From Dryas octopetala (lineage: Eukaryota > Streptophyta > Magnoliopsida > Rosales > Rosaceae), in the NCBI GenBank assembly GCA_963921425.1, contig OY992835.1:13702001-13766000 (forward strand): a stretch of 64,000 nucleotides of DNA, in the 5' to 3' direction. A program made the position numbers and the translations under genes. The notes below the pieces were generated by a model, which was given only the letters and a program-made list of their open reading frames with translations, was not told where the DNA came from and ran no database searches. This document shows, piece after piece, positions 1 to 12,579 of this stretch (the first letter of the stretch is position 1; every line of letters starts with the position of its first letter).

Positions 1-1178
1 TAAGATCGAAACGAAGTAAATAAATAAATATAAACAATGGAAAAATAAATCAATCAATCAATTTGGAGAATGACATCGGCTTATCACTAACAGACTAAAG
101 ACAAAGATGTATATATCATATCAAGCGACCCATTGAACAGGGTGATATATAAAACATTACAAACCACAAGGAAAGAATATATCTGAACACCCAGAAAGGA
201 AATAGATCTTATTTTGGAAATCTACCTGCTCCCAATACGTAACTCTTTGATATTTTTTTAGATCTTAATCTTTCTCCACATCTTTCTTTTTCCATCCATT
301 TCATTGCTACTTATTTGAAGGTAAAGGGAGCATTGCTAGTCAGGTTTTCATTGAGTGATGAAAATCCAAGTATATCAACTCAAGCATTAGAAACACTTTT
401 TTGCTAAAAAAAATCTCTTTTGATTGATTACTAGCATTCTTGAGCACTTCGTCGAGTTCTAATAAAAATATGATAATGACATTGACATATTGGAATAGAC
501 CAACGACTTTAGGCTATATCTTGTTTAAATAATGCTAGGAATCTTGAATTTGTGTTTTAAATTTAACCCTAAATGACGTGACAATATATTTGTCGATGTT
601 TTTTGATCATAAATAACTAAGTTTTAAAATAGACTAAGATATAAATCTCTGAAACATTGTTACGTCATTTTAGATCTAAACTTAAGACATAAATTTGAGA
701 TCCGTAATAATAGTCCAATAATGCTAAGAGTCTCAACTTTACTAAACATGATTTTTTTTTTAATGTTCAATATATGAATACCACATAAGATGAGAAATAC
801 AAGTCATTGCGATCTCTAGCACTCATCATAATACTCTTACAAGCTCAACAATGAGAAGGAAAAGATAAATTAGGGAGGAAAAAGTGCCGTGAGAGCAAAT
901 TATTAGCACAGAGGAAAAAGTACTGCTCCTTTTAAGATCATACATAGGCCTTTACCTTTCTCTAATCGCATAAACCCTTATTGGCTTATAATTCAATACT
1001 ACAGAAGAAAAGTCCAAAAAGTCCTGCCTACTATTTTTCTTATTTTGGATGAAGCTTATTAAAAGAAAAGTAACAGTCAGGATTCAGGAAGAGGACCACC
1101 GCAACATGTTATTTTAACTATCTTACAAGTCACAGGCTCACAGCTAGCTATTATATTAATATTAGGGGACATAGTTGT
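1..1178. other. Intergenic, no gene seen
   Basis: AT-rich sequence with short poly-A/T runs and no ORF with plant-gene character. It lies downstream of the 3' end of the minus-strand TPR-like gene, so its right edge probably contains that gene's 3'UTR. I see no repeat with clear ends here. Confidence 0.5.
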
Positions 1179-3073
1179 CTAAGAGGCTGCAGTTAAAGGA
1201 GAGCGGTGAGGAGCTCCAGGGAAGAAACTGGGGGAAGATGTATGGCTGCGGTCGGTTTCATGCTGAACCCCTTCATCTTCTTCATCTTCTTCTTCTTCTT
1301 CTTCAGCATCCCAAAGAAATTCAGCATATGAAGCCAGGACATAACTGCAAAAAGAGGAGTTGATACATTAATCTAAACAATAATCAGCCATGATAAGATC
1401 CAAAACTGTGAAATTACAGAACAAAAGATCTACTAAAATCCCAATTCCAAGTAATTAACTTCCCAAAAGTATATTCCTATAGAATACTACGTGAGAAATT
1501 TAATCAAATCATCTTGACATATGACAGAAAAACTTGACTAAATAGAGCATATTCTAAGCCACTCTTAAATAAAACAACCTCAGAATATCCTACACTTGTC
1601 CACATTCAAGCAAGATTATAGTAAATTAATAACATCCAACTTAAATTCGTTCATGCATACTCCAAAGCACTAATTAAGTTGTTTGTCATTGAAAAACATG
1701 GCACATGATTGTTTACAGAATCAAAGACAGTATGTTAGTATAACTATTTGATCAAATAGGAGATCAATGAGCTATAAAAGAAAGAGAAATTGGCAAATTC
1801 GATACTTGCAATAAGATCTGTGAAGTGTTCAAATTGAAAAGATATATCTTTAAACATGAACAAGAAAATTTGATCATACAGGAGCTTGTTTCTCACCTGT
1901 CGTCTGGGGAAGTTTTAACAGCTTGATCAAAATAAGTCTCAGCTCGTTGAGCATCCTTCTGTGTCTTCCATATTATATCAGCATATAGTGATAAGACATT
2001 GGCATCATTCGGATTAGCCAAAATTGCTCTTCCACAGTACTCCTCTGCTTTAGCATAATCTCCTCGGACCTATTCACATTATAACTAATCAGAAAAACTC
2101 CCAATTGATCAAAGATCAAATGTTCACAGAAAATTATACTGAAGAATTATTTTATTTTTTAAAAAAGGCATTTAATCATTTACTTGTTCTGAGTGTTAAC
2201 CTTACCCACCATGTGGTTTCAGAGACAGAAAGCATATGCCAAAGTAGCTGAGTTAGACTTATACCCAATTGTCATCAAAACCTGAATTGTTTAGTAATCT
2301 ATCTTTTTTCTTCTTAATCAATTAATTAAGATGACAATTTCCATTCTATGTCAGTTTTCTCAGCAACCAAACATGAACTCATAATCCAAGAAAGTGGGAA
2401 GCTAGCTGTTCTTTAGTTGAGCAATTACCTCTTTTAGAAACTTTGCATAGTTTCCAAGTAAGAGTGGATTGCCTGGGTTTGCTTCAATCATCTTCTGGTA
2501 ATAAGCATCAGTACTGCCACCACTCCCATGATTATTAATACTCTCGAAGAAACCTGACCCATCTCCATGTCCACCGTCCGATCCTTTCCTCCCACCACCA
2601 CCACCACAGATCTTACCCCCATTACTTCCCACCCCACCACCCGCCACTAGTGTCTGCAAAGCACTGTCTTTCCTCCCCACAACACACCATTCATCCTCCA
2701 TGAGTTTCTCACCCAACCCAGAGCTTGAAAACAGTCTCTGGGTTAAAGATGATGATAATACAGAACTGGGTTCTAGCTCTTGTCCTTGTTGGTCACCTTC
2801 TATGCCTCTGGTTTTAGATTGTTGTTTTCTGTGGATTTGGGGTATGGGGTTCTTCTTTTTGGGCTTTGGTGGGTTTTGGGGGTCTGATTCTAATAGGACT
2901 TGGGTTGTTTTCTTGGTTGGGTCACCGGTGGGTGAGTGAATAGAACAGTTTAAGGAAACTGACCTGGTTATAGGAAGATGGAGAAGTGGCTCTGGCTCTG
3001 GTGAGGAGTAGGAGTCTTTGGAGTGGGGTAGCCATGAGTTCAAGATCGGTGTTGAGGAGCTTCTAAGAAGCAT
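1179..3073 (-). CDS. Tetratricopeptide-repeat-like protein
   Basis: A three-exon gene. Coding exons on the minus strand are 3073-2429, 2069-1897 and 1344-1179; all junctions are GT-AG and stay in frame, giving about 327 aa. The start is a true ATG. Residues 1-150 are low-complexity and rich in Ser, Pro and Gly, with poly-Gly runs. From about residue 190 there are TPR-like helical pairs: [20 protein letters not shown], then [20 protein letters not shown], then [15 protein letters not shown], then an acidic Glu/Asp run and a Ser/Pro tail. This layout ([16 protein letters not shown] start, C-terminal TPRs, acidic run) matches a plant family annotated only as TPR-like superfamily proteins. TPRs usually mediate protein-protein contacts; the partner is unknown. 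The acidic run is encoded by a GAA/GAG microsatellite that may vary in length. Confidence 0.85.
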
Positions 3074-3119
3074 GTTTATGGCTTAAGAAAGGTAGGGTTG
3101 AAAAAAGTTGTTCAGGTAT

Positions 3120-3190
3120 ATATAAGGCAGAGAAGAAGAGAAGTACAGAGATGGTGGAGAGAAGGAGAGAGGGGGAGAGAGAGGAAGAGG
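3120..3190. repeat. Purine-rich tract upstream of the TPR-like gene
   Basis: An AG/GGA-rich tract (plus strand) directly upstream of the TPR-like gene, so pyrimidine-rich on the coding strand. It lies beside a TATATATA stretch at about 3117-3124 and probably marks the core promoter or 5'UTR. Confidence 0.35.
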
Positions 3191-3239
3191 TTTAGGAAAA
3201 CCTCACTCTTTGGGGCAGTCAGCTGCTAAGTCGTCTTTT

Positions 3240-4690
3240 TAAGATATATTATAATATTCTAACCACAATTTTATTACGGGTCAATTAGATTTAAGAGTTG
3301 GACCACCATTGTTGGCTTAAAAGACAAATCGGCCCAAAATATTGAGTTGCAGGCCAAAATTGCACAGGGTCTTTCTCACCAAGTTTATTAGTAATTTAGT
3401 ACTAATATTTAATTTACTAATTTTATTATGGATTAATTAAGATTAAATACTAAGATAGCTACATTCTCCGTCTACAATTTTTTAGGACTTTCTCTTTGAT
3501 CCTGATCAGGTCTCTTATACGAATTGTTTATTTATATAGTAGTATACAAATTTTCTTTAGTTTAGGCATGTACCAAGCCAAAGAAAAAGAAAACATTTAG
3601 CGCCGAGAATCTCGTTTAATGAGAAAAATTTCTCTATTCATGTTATAGTAATGTGGCATCACACATGTGTGAGGGAAAGATTAATCCCAAATAATAATAT
3701 CTCAAATTTTCCTCCTAGATGTGTGATACCATGTTACTACAAGGATAAGGAGGTTCTTCTGCTAGTTCAACTTCGAACACTAGTCTTGGCGATTGAAAGC
3801 TCATCCAATTTTTTTTTTTTTAGTAAACCAAATTCTAACTACATGACAATCACACTACCATGACTGAGTGATAATCACACCATACTTTATTTATTGTTTG
3901 TTAATATTTGGATTTCAACTTTAGAGTGTATCCTCTAGTCTTTAGGGCATAAATCCTATGCTTTGAATCATTATAAATCTTATATCTTTATAAACTTTAA
4001 TGTAATTGCATTGGTGTGACTATTGAGTAATCACAACTATAAGATCTTATGTTATTATTCAACTGTTATTTTATGTGATGGTTATTCTCAAGCTACACTA
4101 TAAATTTGGATACCACGCGTTCAATTAATAGTCTACCTAATCAATTATTTAGATTAATAGTCTAACCAAACTGTCCAATACGAGAACATTTATATATATA
4201 TATTAGAATTAATTAACGTATGATACATGACAAACATTTTATTTAACCACTACTATACCTATTGTTCAAATTTAACAATAAGGAGACCTTTGTAAGCATT
4301 AGTCACATAGCATATGGTCATACTGTTCATGTCAAATCCTTTCATGTGTCATTTTGCTTTGTTGTCTCTGGGTGGAAAATTTATTAGCTATCTTTGACTT
4401 CAACCATACACTATTTAATAATAAAGAATGTTGAATTAATGGATTGAAGCATTAATATTAGCTTGCCGTGTACCTTTTGAGTTGAGCTTCAGTTTACACA
4501 CAGAGAGATCGAGAGTAGGTGAAGAGAAAAAAAGTAGTAGAATATTGTCAGAAACTATGGTCGTCCTTTTTGTTTCATAGCAACTTTCGTTTTCAATTTT
4601 ATAGTTTGTTTGATTTCGATTGCAGATTCATATTTATCTATTTTTTTAGCTTATTTGATTGCATTGAAATCGATTTTTCAGTTCGCAGTT
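3240..4690. other. Intergenic, AT-rich
   Basis: No credible coding sequence. There are short T-rich and TATATATA stretches only. I see no terminal repeats that define an element. Confidence 0.4.
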
Positions 4691-4696
4691 TCAATT

Positions 4697-4990
4697 TTAG
4701 TTCGTAGTTGTAGTTTGCAGTTTCAGTTTCAATTTCAGTTTCAGTTCACAGTTTCAGTTTGCAGTTTCAGTTTCAGTTTCAGTTTCAGTTCATAGTTTCA
4801 GTTCACAGTTTCAGTTTCAGTTTGCAGTTTTAGTTTCAGTTTCAGTTTCAGTTCATAGTTTCAGTTTTCAGTTGCAGTTTCAGGTTCAATTCATAGTTTC
4901 AGTTCACTGTTTCAGTTTCAGTTTGCAGTTTCAGTTTCAATTCACAGTTTCAGTTGAAGTTGAAATTTCAATTGCAGTTTCAGTTTCAAT
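4697..4990 (+). repeat. CAGTTT-type minisatellite array
   Basis: About 290 bp of imperfect hexamer repeats, mainly CAGTTT and CAGTTC mixed with CATAGTTT, CACAGTTT and GCAGTTT variants. Higher-order blocks of about 40-60 bp recur (CAGTTT runs ended by TTCATAG or TTCACAG). Short reading frames through it are by-products of the repeat. Confidence 0.85.
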
Positions 4991-5104
4991 TGTAATTTTA
5001 TTTATGAAAATTCTCAAATTTGATGTACTAGTTTGAATTTAAAGTCTAATAATTCTTAAATTATTCATTACTGTAACATTTTCATAAAGGCTTTCTTATT
5101 CTGT

Positions 5105-5115
5105 ATGTGTGTGTG

Positions 5116-5146
<31 letters not shown>

Positions 5147-5150
5147 TTTT
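5105..5150 (+). repeat. (TG)n microsatellite with poly-T
   Basis: A (TG)13 run at 5105-5130 followed directly by about 20 T. This is a simple repeat. Confidence 0.9.
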
Positions 5151-5249
5151 CATTTTTTTGGGTTTGCATATCTAATAATTTTCTGAAATATGGAGTCCTC
5201 CTTTTAATATTTTTAGATTTGGGCGCGCACTCAAAAGAATTTGTTTGCA

Positions 5250-6360
5250 TGTGTCGTTAGTTTGCAGGTAGTGTTCATCACTTTCCGCTTTCACGGTTAA
5301 TTAGATTCAATTTTAAAGTTGAAATTTGGGTTAATATATATTACTTGGAAGTTAGTTTTTGTGGGCTTGTGTATTTTTGTGTCCCTTTTTATCTTTGTAT
5401 CACGTGTTTTCTATTGGGCTTTATAGGGGTGGGGCTGCAAGTAAGTAAAAGGTGGGGTTTGAGTAATTATTTTTGTTTGGGTGCTTTTAGTTAATTTAAA
5501 AAATGGTGAATACCTTATAATTAACGAACTCTATATATTATGTACGAAAATTCTCTCTGCAAGACATATATTCTTAACGAAAGAATGGCATGCAAGTCTT
5601 TTTATGATATTTGACCATTTTTTATAGGGTTCAACATTTTAAGGTACAAGGTTCTATGTTTAGAGTATAATATAGCCCAAGAGTATCTAAAGTCTAACTA
5701 AGGAATAAAGGCCCAAAACTATGAGAGTTAAAACTGAGGAATGAATCTCACTTAATGATTTATACTAAAAGTATTAAACTTTGCCAATAATAAAATTAAA
5801 CGGTAAAAAAAAAACTCTAGAGAGAGAGAGAGAGATAGAAAGAAAGACTAATATTATGTATATATATATACACATTTACATGTTTATGGTCTTTTAGTTA
5901 AGGTAGATCCCTTAATTATAAGCAAAATGGATCTAATTATTGAAGATAACGATCTAGAGATCCTAATAATTTAAAATTTTAATCCCTTTCTAAGAATCAA
6001 TCTTATAAAAAAGCAACGGAGTTTGAACTGTTTTACAAATTAATTATCACGATGATCATTTTAGTATTTATCAAAAATACTTTTATTTATTTATTTAATC
6101 AAAATTAGATGACAAAAATAATTTTTCATCTAATTAATGTTTTTAACAATAATTTTTAAAGACAACCTAACAAATAAATAATTACATATCATTAGATTAA
6201 AGTGAGGATTACACCCAGATGAGATCCATTTTCCTTGTCCAAATGATCTCTAAGTTGATTTCTATAGTCATAAATCATAATCAAGAATCCCTATAGGCTA
6301 TACATAAAAATGTGAAGAAAGTAAGAAACTCAAATGAAATGAAGTGAGTTGAAGACTTGA
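5250..6360. other. Intergenic, AT-rich
   Basis: No gene recognised. It contains a short (AG)n at about 5820 and TA-rich stretches. Confidence 0.4.
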
Positions 6361-6432
6361 AGCCCACCTATCAGATCAAGGCAACACCAAATTAGCATCA
6401 AGTGGCAGGCGACAAAGGTACAGCTGCTGAGC

Positions 6433-6491
6433 CTGTTGATGATTGTGTGCTGTGTTGTCATTTAATGAACACAGCACGCAATCATCAACAG
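6433..6491. repeat. Short near-perfect hairpin
   Basis: Two 24-nt arms, 6433-6456 and 6468-6491, are reverse complements except for one position that would be a U-G wobble in RNA. They are separated by an 11-nt loop. Outside the arms pairing becomes partial. It could fold as a compact stem-loop, either a MIRNA-like foldback or the centre of a degraded inverted-repeat transposon. Confidence 0.7.
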
Positions 6492-6659
6492 CAAATAAGG
6501 CCAAGGACGTTGCCCAAACTCTAAAGTACACTAAGCCCTCACCACCTCTGCCAAACCAATTAACAAGCTGACTACATCTCACGTGAAGGTAGGACTCACC
6601 TCTGCTTTGCCATTGGCCTAATTGGACGGTCTACATTCACCTTTTGGAAGTGTCACCCA

Positions 6660-7430
6660 AAATGTGATATGACTTGCTGTCGTTTTAGCTCAATTTCTCT
6701 CAACTTGTGGATCTTGTGCAGTGGACCGCTGCATGCTATTGGTTGAAGGAAAGAGGGAACGAACATGACCAAATATTTTTTTATTTTTTTTTTAAACATT
6801 GGTTTCTAGTTTAGATTATCACCAAATAGAGACATTATAAAATGTACAAGAGGGATGGGCAGTTTTGTGCATGCCAGTATGCCACACATTATTTAGTCCA
6901 TTGGCATTTTAGTGGGAAACAGATTTGCTTAATTTGCTTACACTCTCTGTGTTGATGTCGTGTTTGTAATCAAAATTACAACTTTTTATTATTTAGATCT
7001 TTGTTTTGAGTTTAGAATTTAGTACAGGCAAATCCTGTTTACACTCCTAGTTTGTCATCAAAATGACCACAATGTGACATGTTGATATTGTTTTACCTTA
7101 ATTTCTCTCATGTCGTGGCAGTTGTGCAGTGGATTGCTGCATGTTTTTGGTTGAAGGAATGGGGAAATGGGAATGATGTAGAGCCGTGATGAGGAAATGT
7201 TTTTTACATTGTAGCCAGGGACGGAAGAGTGTCTTGATGGGTGATTTTTTTGTTGAGATTGGACCATCACCAAACAAAGAAACATGAGTAAATAAACAAA
7301 AGGGATTGATTGGTTTTTTTATGCATGCCACACAATTTAATCCATAGCATTTTAGTGGGAAATAGATTTGTTTGATGGTACTTTTTGTGCTAATTTTGTG
7401 TTCATGTCCAAAATAGGATCCATAATTGAG
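6660..7430. repeat. Diverged tandem duplication of about 400 bp
   Basis: The segments at about 6660-6990 and 7066-7430 share ordered blocks: AATTTCTCTCA, TTGTGCAGTGGA, GCTGCATG, TTGGTTGAAGGAA, ATCACCAAA, GCATTTTAGTGGGAAA and GATTTG. The order and spacing are kept, so this is one ancestral duplication. Neither copy has an open coding frame. Confidence 0.7.
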
Positions 7431-7439
7431 CATTTTGAG

Positions 7440-9980
7440 TTAAAAATATTAAATGAAAGCCTAAAAAGATACAGTTTTATACATATAACACCATATCATC
7501 ATAGAAAAAAATAAAAATAAAAAGTAGCTGAGGATATGAACTTATTTTAGTGACTGTTGAGAGGGCTAGTGATTTGGTGTGCAACTTCTATTCCTTTTTG
7601 GGTATTATGGGGGCCAAAGCTCACAAACACAAACTACCTAGAAATAAATATTGGTTGATCAATTTATTGACACCAAGTGTATGCTAAAATGGTGTTATCA
7701 ATTTATTTAAATTATAATAAGTGTACAATTTTTACGAGTATTATTTAAGGATTAGTGTTTTAAATATTAATAATTTCAAATGCATTATAATCTGGATGAA
7801 CTAATAACACTACATCAACATGTCATATAATGTTCCATCACATGAAAAAATATCTCCTCCAAAAGAGGACCGAAAGCCAACATCAAAGATGTAACAACCC
7901 CAGTTCAAAGACAACCCAGATTAATCAACCTATCAGCCACCAGGTTCTGCTCTCTATACACACGGTTCACAAAACACTCATCCAATCTCTGAATGTGACT
8001 CTAAATAATAGTAACGAATAGGGATCTTTAGTGATTGCCATCCACACCATAAGAAAGCATGTCCATTGCAGAGAGAATCGACTTCCACCACAACAGGTAA
8101 CTTCTACTTCCACCAGCATAAAAGTTCACAATACCCAATTACTGTTTAAACTCATAAAAATTTAAAGATTTTAGGTTTTCTAGTGAAACCCCCATAATTT
8201 TCAAAATAGCTTCCACATACAATTTCTTTTGCGTTACTGCAACCATGATCACGTCATCATACTGACATAATGAGTCTAACCATTCATAAAAAAACTTATT
8301 TGTTAATATTTCATTTCTGCATAAAAAAAATTTAAAAATTTATTCTACATTTGCAACGTATGGTGCATTGAAAGTGAAATTTTTTTTGAAATCTTAAATT
8401 GCCAAACCCACTACTACATTAATATAATGAAATGGTATGACTATCCTGCACAAAAATCTTCCGGTACCAGCACCTTGGCCAACCCCACGATGTTGGCAAG
8501 AGCTTCAATGCCAACCAAGATGGCTAACATCTTTGTAGTGGCCAAGAAGGCTAGCATCTATGCGCAGGCCAAGAGGGTCAACCTCTAGGCTCTAGCCGAC
8601 ATAGCAGCCATGCCTTAAAAAATAAATTAACTGTAATAAAAAATTTCATTAAGAGATGTTTTTCACTGAGCATTTTGATGGGGTACTTCAGTTTCTATCA
8701 GTTTATTCTCATGTACATTGTTATACGTGTGGATGCAATCTCATTATGTTTCCAATACAGATTTTCTGTTTTTATCAGATCTAAAATACATGTTACTTAG
8801 TTTTACATTAAAAGTACTATTTTATTACTACTTTCTTGAGTGACTGACACCTAATTTCTCCTAGTATATTGTTCTCTTATTGAGGTTATATGTACCATAT
8901 GTGCCATGTGTGAGTGTATGAGAGTTCCTATATTATAAGAGGGAATAGCAAATCAACATCAACAGCTACAATCACATTCCACATGGTGATTTTAGTTTGT
9001 TCTAGAGAGGAAGGCAATCAGTAAGTCAAGCTTAATTGAGTTGGGTTGATGGAATGTAAACCCAAGAATCACTCAGCATACAAACTACAATGCACAATAT
9101 GAAGCAGCAGCAGATCAGAGGCATGTAACAGTTAAAAGTGCAAATTGTCTTCATCTATTATTGGTTAGTTAAAGTGCAAGACACAATATCACGGGTTGGT
9201 ACCACCCAAATGTTCCCTGGTGGACTCGGTAATTTGGTACCTGTCATCTTCTGCGGGGCACATTTCCATTTTGGGTCTAACCTCAGTACCAAATTTGTAA
9301 TACTATCACTAGTTGGAGTTAGAGTATCATGCATAACTAGCTGTACAACAAAGAAAGAAGAGTATCATACACAACTACAACTAGGACAATATTGATGTAC
9401 AAGCAGCACATGATGACAGATCAAGGCATTTCCAGCCCTATTCCTATTTAGATCATTAGAACCCTACTTCACAGTTGTAATAAGCCTCTCTAGTTTGAAC
9501 TAATGCAGTAATCAGTTAGCAATACTACCAAATATTTCGGTTGTTTCATTTCACTTTCCAATGAAATTTTTCTTTCTGCTTTTCTACTTCTGTCCCCTCT
9601 ATCAGTTTTGACAGTATCTTCCAACTAGCTTTGACTTGGTAAGTAATTTAAACCACACCTCATATCCCTAGAAAATTCTGGTTGATAGAAACTGAACATG
9701 GGTCTAATAGAACTTCAAGAATTTGCTTTAACGTGCATGAGGGGTTGGGGTGTCTATAATAATGTACTTTTTCATGTCTTAGTTAAAACTCACATACATG
9801 CCCATTAAGTGCACAAGGAAATCAAAAACCACTACTCATCCATCATTTACTAATTACAACATTTGAAACTAAGGTTTTGTGTATATACTCATACTATTTT
9901 ATCCCAAGAGACTGTTCCTCTTTTAATGTATATGCTAATGCTACCCATCCAACCTATCATTATATACAAATAAATGCTTA
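7440..9980. other. Intergenic, no gene seen
   Basis: AT-rich. It includes a degenerate 27-31 bp tandem repeat at about 8475-8610, built around GCCAAG..GGCTAGCATCT. I recognise no coding exon, although the right end may hold 3'UTR of the next gene. Confidence 0.35.
8475..8610 (+). repeat. Degenerate minisatellite
   Basis: Four to five imperfect units beginning GCCAAC or GCCAAG and containing GGCTAACATCT or GGCTAGCATCT variants. They form a locally GC-rich island in AT-rich DNA. The frame through it is stopped, so it is not a gene. Confidence 0.5.
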
Positions 9981-9981
9981 C

Positions 9982-12567
9982 TCATCGTCTAAATCGTGAG
10001 CCCTTGTCCGGTCTACTCCTTTCATCCCATACAGAGGCCCAGAAGAAAAGAGACATCCAAAAAAGAACAGCAAAGAAGATCTGTACTTTATCCTGAAATT
10101 TAGAGAGAGTTGCTACAAGACCTGTTCCAACCAAAATGTGAAAGAGGTCAGTGAGAAACTTCATGTCAGTATTTTATACAAACTGCACCAAAGTAGGGAA
10201 AAAACAGGGTCGTAAGGTGCTGACAAGCTTGAATCACCATGTCATCTAACTAATTTTATAGGCGATAGACAAGTAGTTCTATGACAAAATGTGAACATGC
10301 ATATGATTTGTCAGAAAAAATAAATAAATAAAATTAACTTAAGGAAAGTAAATAAATAAATCAGCATCATGTTTCTTTGGAAACTATAACTTGATCAATC
10401 ATTTACAACCTAAACCACCATACCGGTCAACCAAAAGAAAAAGTAGAAAAAATATTCCCTCGGATCCCAGACTCGAACCTCAGACCCAGAACCTGAACGC
10501 AAATCCCAAACTCAGAACAAAGGCTCTGGACCCCGGACTCCTCATTCAGGACCAAACTGGCCTTATGAATCATTATTCTAAATAGGTTAGCCAGACATGA
10601 AAATTTATAAATTCTGGGACTTTATATCTTGAAATTCCTTAGTACTTCCAAGTACCTCATCCAAACACAACATTACTGTATTGAGGGTTTGGTATGAGAT
10701 AATTCCACTAGAGCACTTGCTAATACAAAGTGAAAAAAAGACAGAATTCAATTGCATTAACAGAGGAAAGACAAAACCAGCTACCGGACATTGTTTATAG
10801 AAAAACATGTCTCAAGAACAAATCCTGCAGTGAAACTCATGGGACCAAAACTAATGCACCCATGTCTACAAACAGCATGTGACATATCTAAATATGTCTA
10901 CAACTCCAAGCATACCCTAGCTTGATCAAAAGAATTCAGGCAGGACGCAGAGAAATTAACCATAAATTAGTGAATGGTATTGCAGGTGATGCTCTATAAA
11001 GGGAAAGAAAAATGAAAATTAGGCTTCTCATTTACTTTAAGTCATATATTTAGGCTTGAACTGGAAACAGGTATATAGCCCCAAATAATAGGGAAGAGCC
11101 CTGGATAAGGAATTTGGATATGTACCATCAAACTTGGGATCTCATTTAAGATCAATTACACGAAAATTTCCTAACTCCCAAGTAGTAACAACCCATCTAT
11201 TGGGGCACAACTCAGTTCCGAAAACAACTTTGCTTATACGCCATCGATAATAGATGAGAAAGAATTCTTTGCCATGGGATTTGCCTGTAATCAGTCCATC
11301 AATCCCTCAACAGTTAATGGTACCTCAGTTAAAAGTTGTCATCAACCAGAAGAAATAGAACCAGCCATTTTACCTTCTTAAAACCAATCTTCTATTGAAG
11401 AATGATGATTTTTTATAACTACCAGAAGACTCTATGTTTTCACAAGAAGTTTCCCCTCTAATGCTTCTAAACCATACCAACTGAACTTTAATAATGATGA
11501 ACATTAAAGCCATATGCTTTATCCACCTTTACAAAAGAAAATTTCCTTTCCACTACGATTCTAGTTCAAATATTTTCCCTAAAGAAACTATTCAAAGGAA
11601 AATTGTTTCGTAAATATAAGTCCAACCGGAATTCACATGACTTTTGGCTAAAAGTTTGCATACCAACAAGTAGCAACGACATCCATGGGAAAGGGTATGA
11701 TCACATAACACATTTCATAATCCAGTTCTCCTATCACTTAGACGCCTATTGAAGATGCAAAATATTTTATATTATACTCTTGCAAAGAAGCAACGCTTCC
11801 ATAATGCTATACATTACTTTAACCATGTCAATAAGAACAAAACTCTTCTAAGAATAAAGGTCCTACATCAGTTGTTCAAAAATAATAGTTGTACGTATTT
11901 TAATTAGGTTAACAAGTAAAATCAACATTTAGAATGTCCAACCTCAAACTGATTATACTAAAAATCAAGAACCTTTCCCATCCCAACCTGAAAATGCTAC
12001 TCAATTTATTGATTTTCACATTCCTAGTTATTATAATTGTTAAAAATAATAACCAAAAAAAAACAAACTTTAGCAAATATCAACACCAGTATACCACACT
12101 TCCGTCTCTGATATATAATAAAAAAACAATAATAATTTAACATCTTATTTTTAAAAATTAATACTAAAACCCCAGTTGGGATTTCAATTCCGCTGTTTGG
12201 AAAACCTAGGCTTTCGAGTTGTTATGTCGACGTCATTATCTACAAAAACAATATTGGTATTCGCAATACCTGTGAGGCGAGTCGGGTCGGATTCAGAGGG
12301 AGGCAGGGGCGGTCCAGATTTGGCGGCGAGGCAGCGGCCGGGACTGGAAGGAAGAGCGACAGATGGACGGCAGGGATGAAGCGGGAAGGGGGAGACGTGA
12401 TTGGTGGAGGTGGGAGGGGTGAAGTGGTGGCGGGTGCAGGGGATTGCGAAGGAGAAGAGGAAGATAGAGGCTGGGGATGATGGGAGGAGTAATGGCTTGT
12501 TGGTGTAGTGGTGGTGGTACTGGTAATGGTATGGTGTAGAGGTGAAGAGAGTTGCTCTTGCTGCCAT
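9982..12567 (-). CDS. Probable chloroplast-targeted membrane protein, model uncertain
   Basis: The first exon starts at a true ATG (12567) and runs to an ACAG/GTATTG donor at 12270. It encodes about 99 residues rich in Ser, Thr, Pro and His with few acidic residues, starting MAARATLFTSTPYHYQYHHH, which looks like a transit peptide. The last exon ends at 9982 and encodes a hydrophobic helix plus a basic tail (FFAVLFWMSLFFWASVWDER, then SRPDKGSRFRR). The simplest in-frame join uses acceptor AACAG at 10122-10126, giving about 145 aa. However, the hydrophobic frame continues upstream of that acceptor (FLTDLFHILVGTG), so one or more internal exons in 10.2-12.2 kb may be missing from my model. I do not recognise a named family; a one- or two-helix plastid membrane protein is inferred. 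Confidence 0.5.
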
Positions 12568-12579
12568 TTTTGGTTTCTA

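Noticed and set aside
10450..10560. tRNA-like GACTCGAACCTCAGACCC word
   Set aside because: The region is a degenerate repeat of CAGACTCGAACC/CAGAACC words with no acceptor stem or anticodon arm.
12184..12379. Plus-strand open frame over the first exon at 12.3 kb
   Set aside because: The minus strand there has a true ATG, transit-peptide composition and a donor site, so the plus frame is its shadow.
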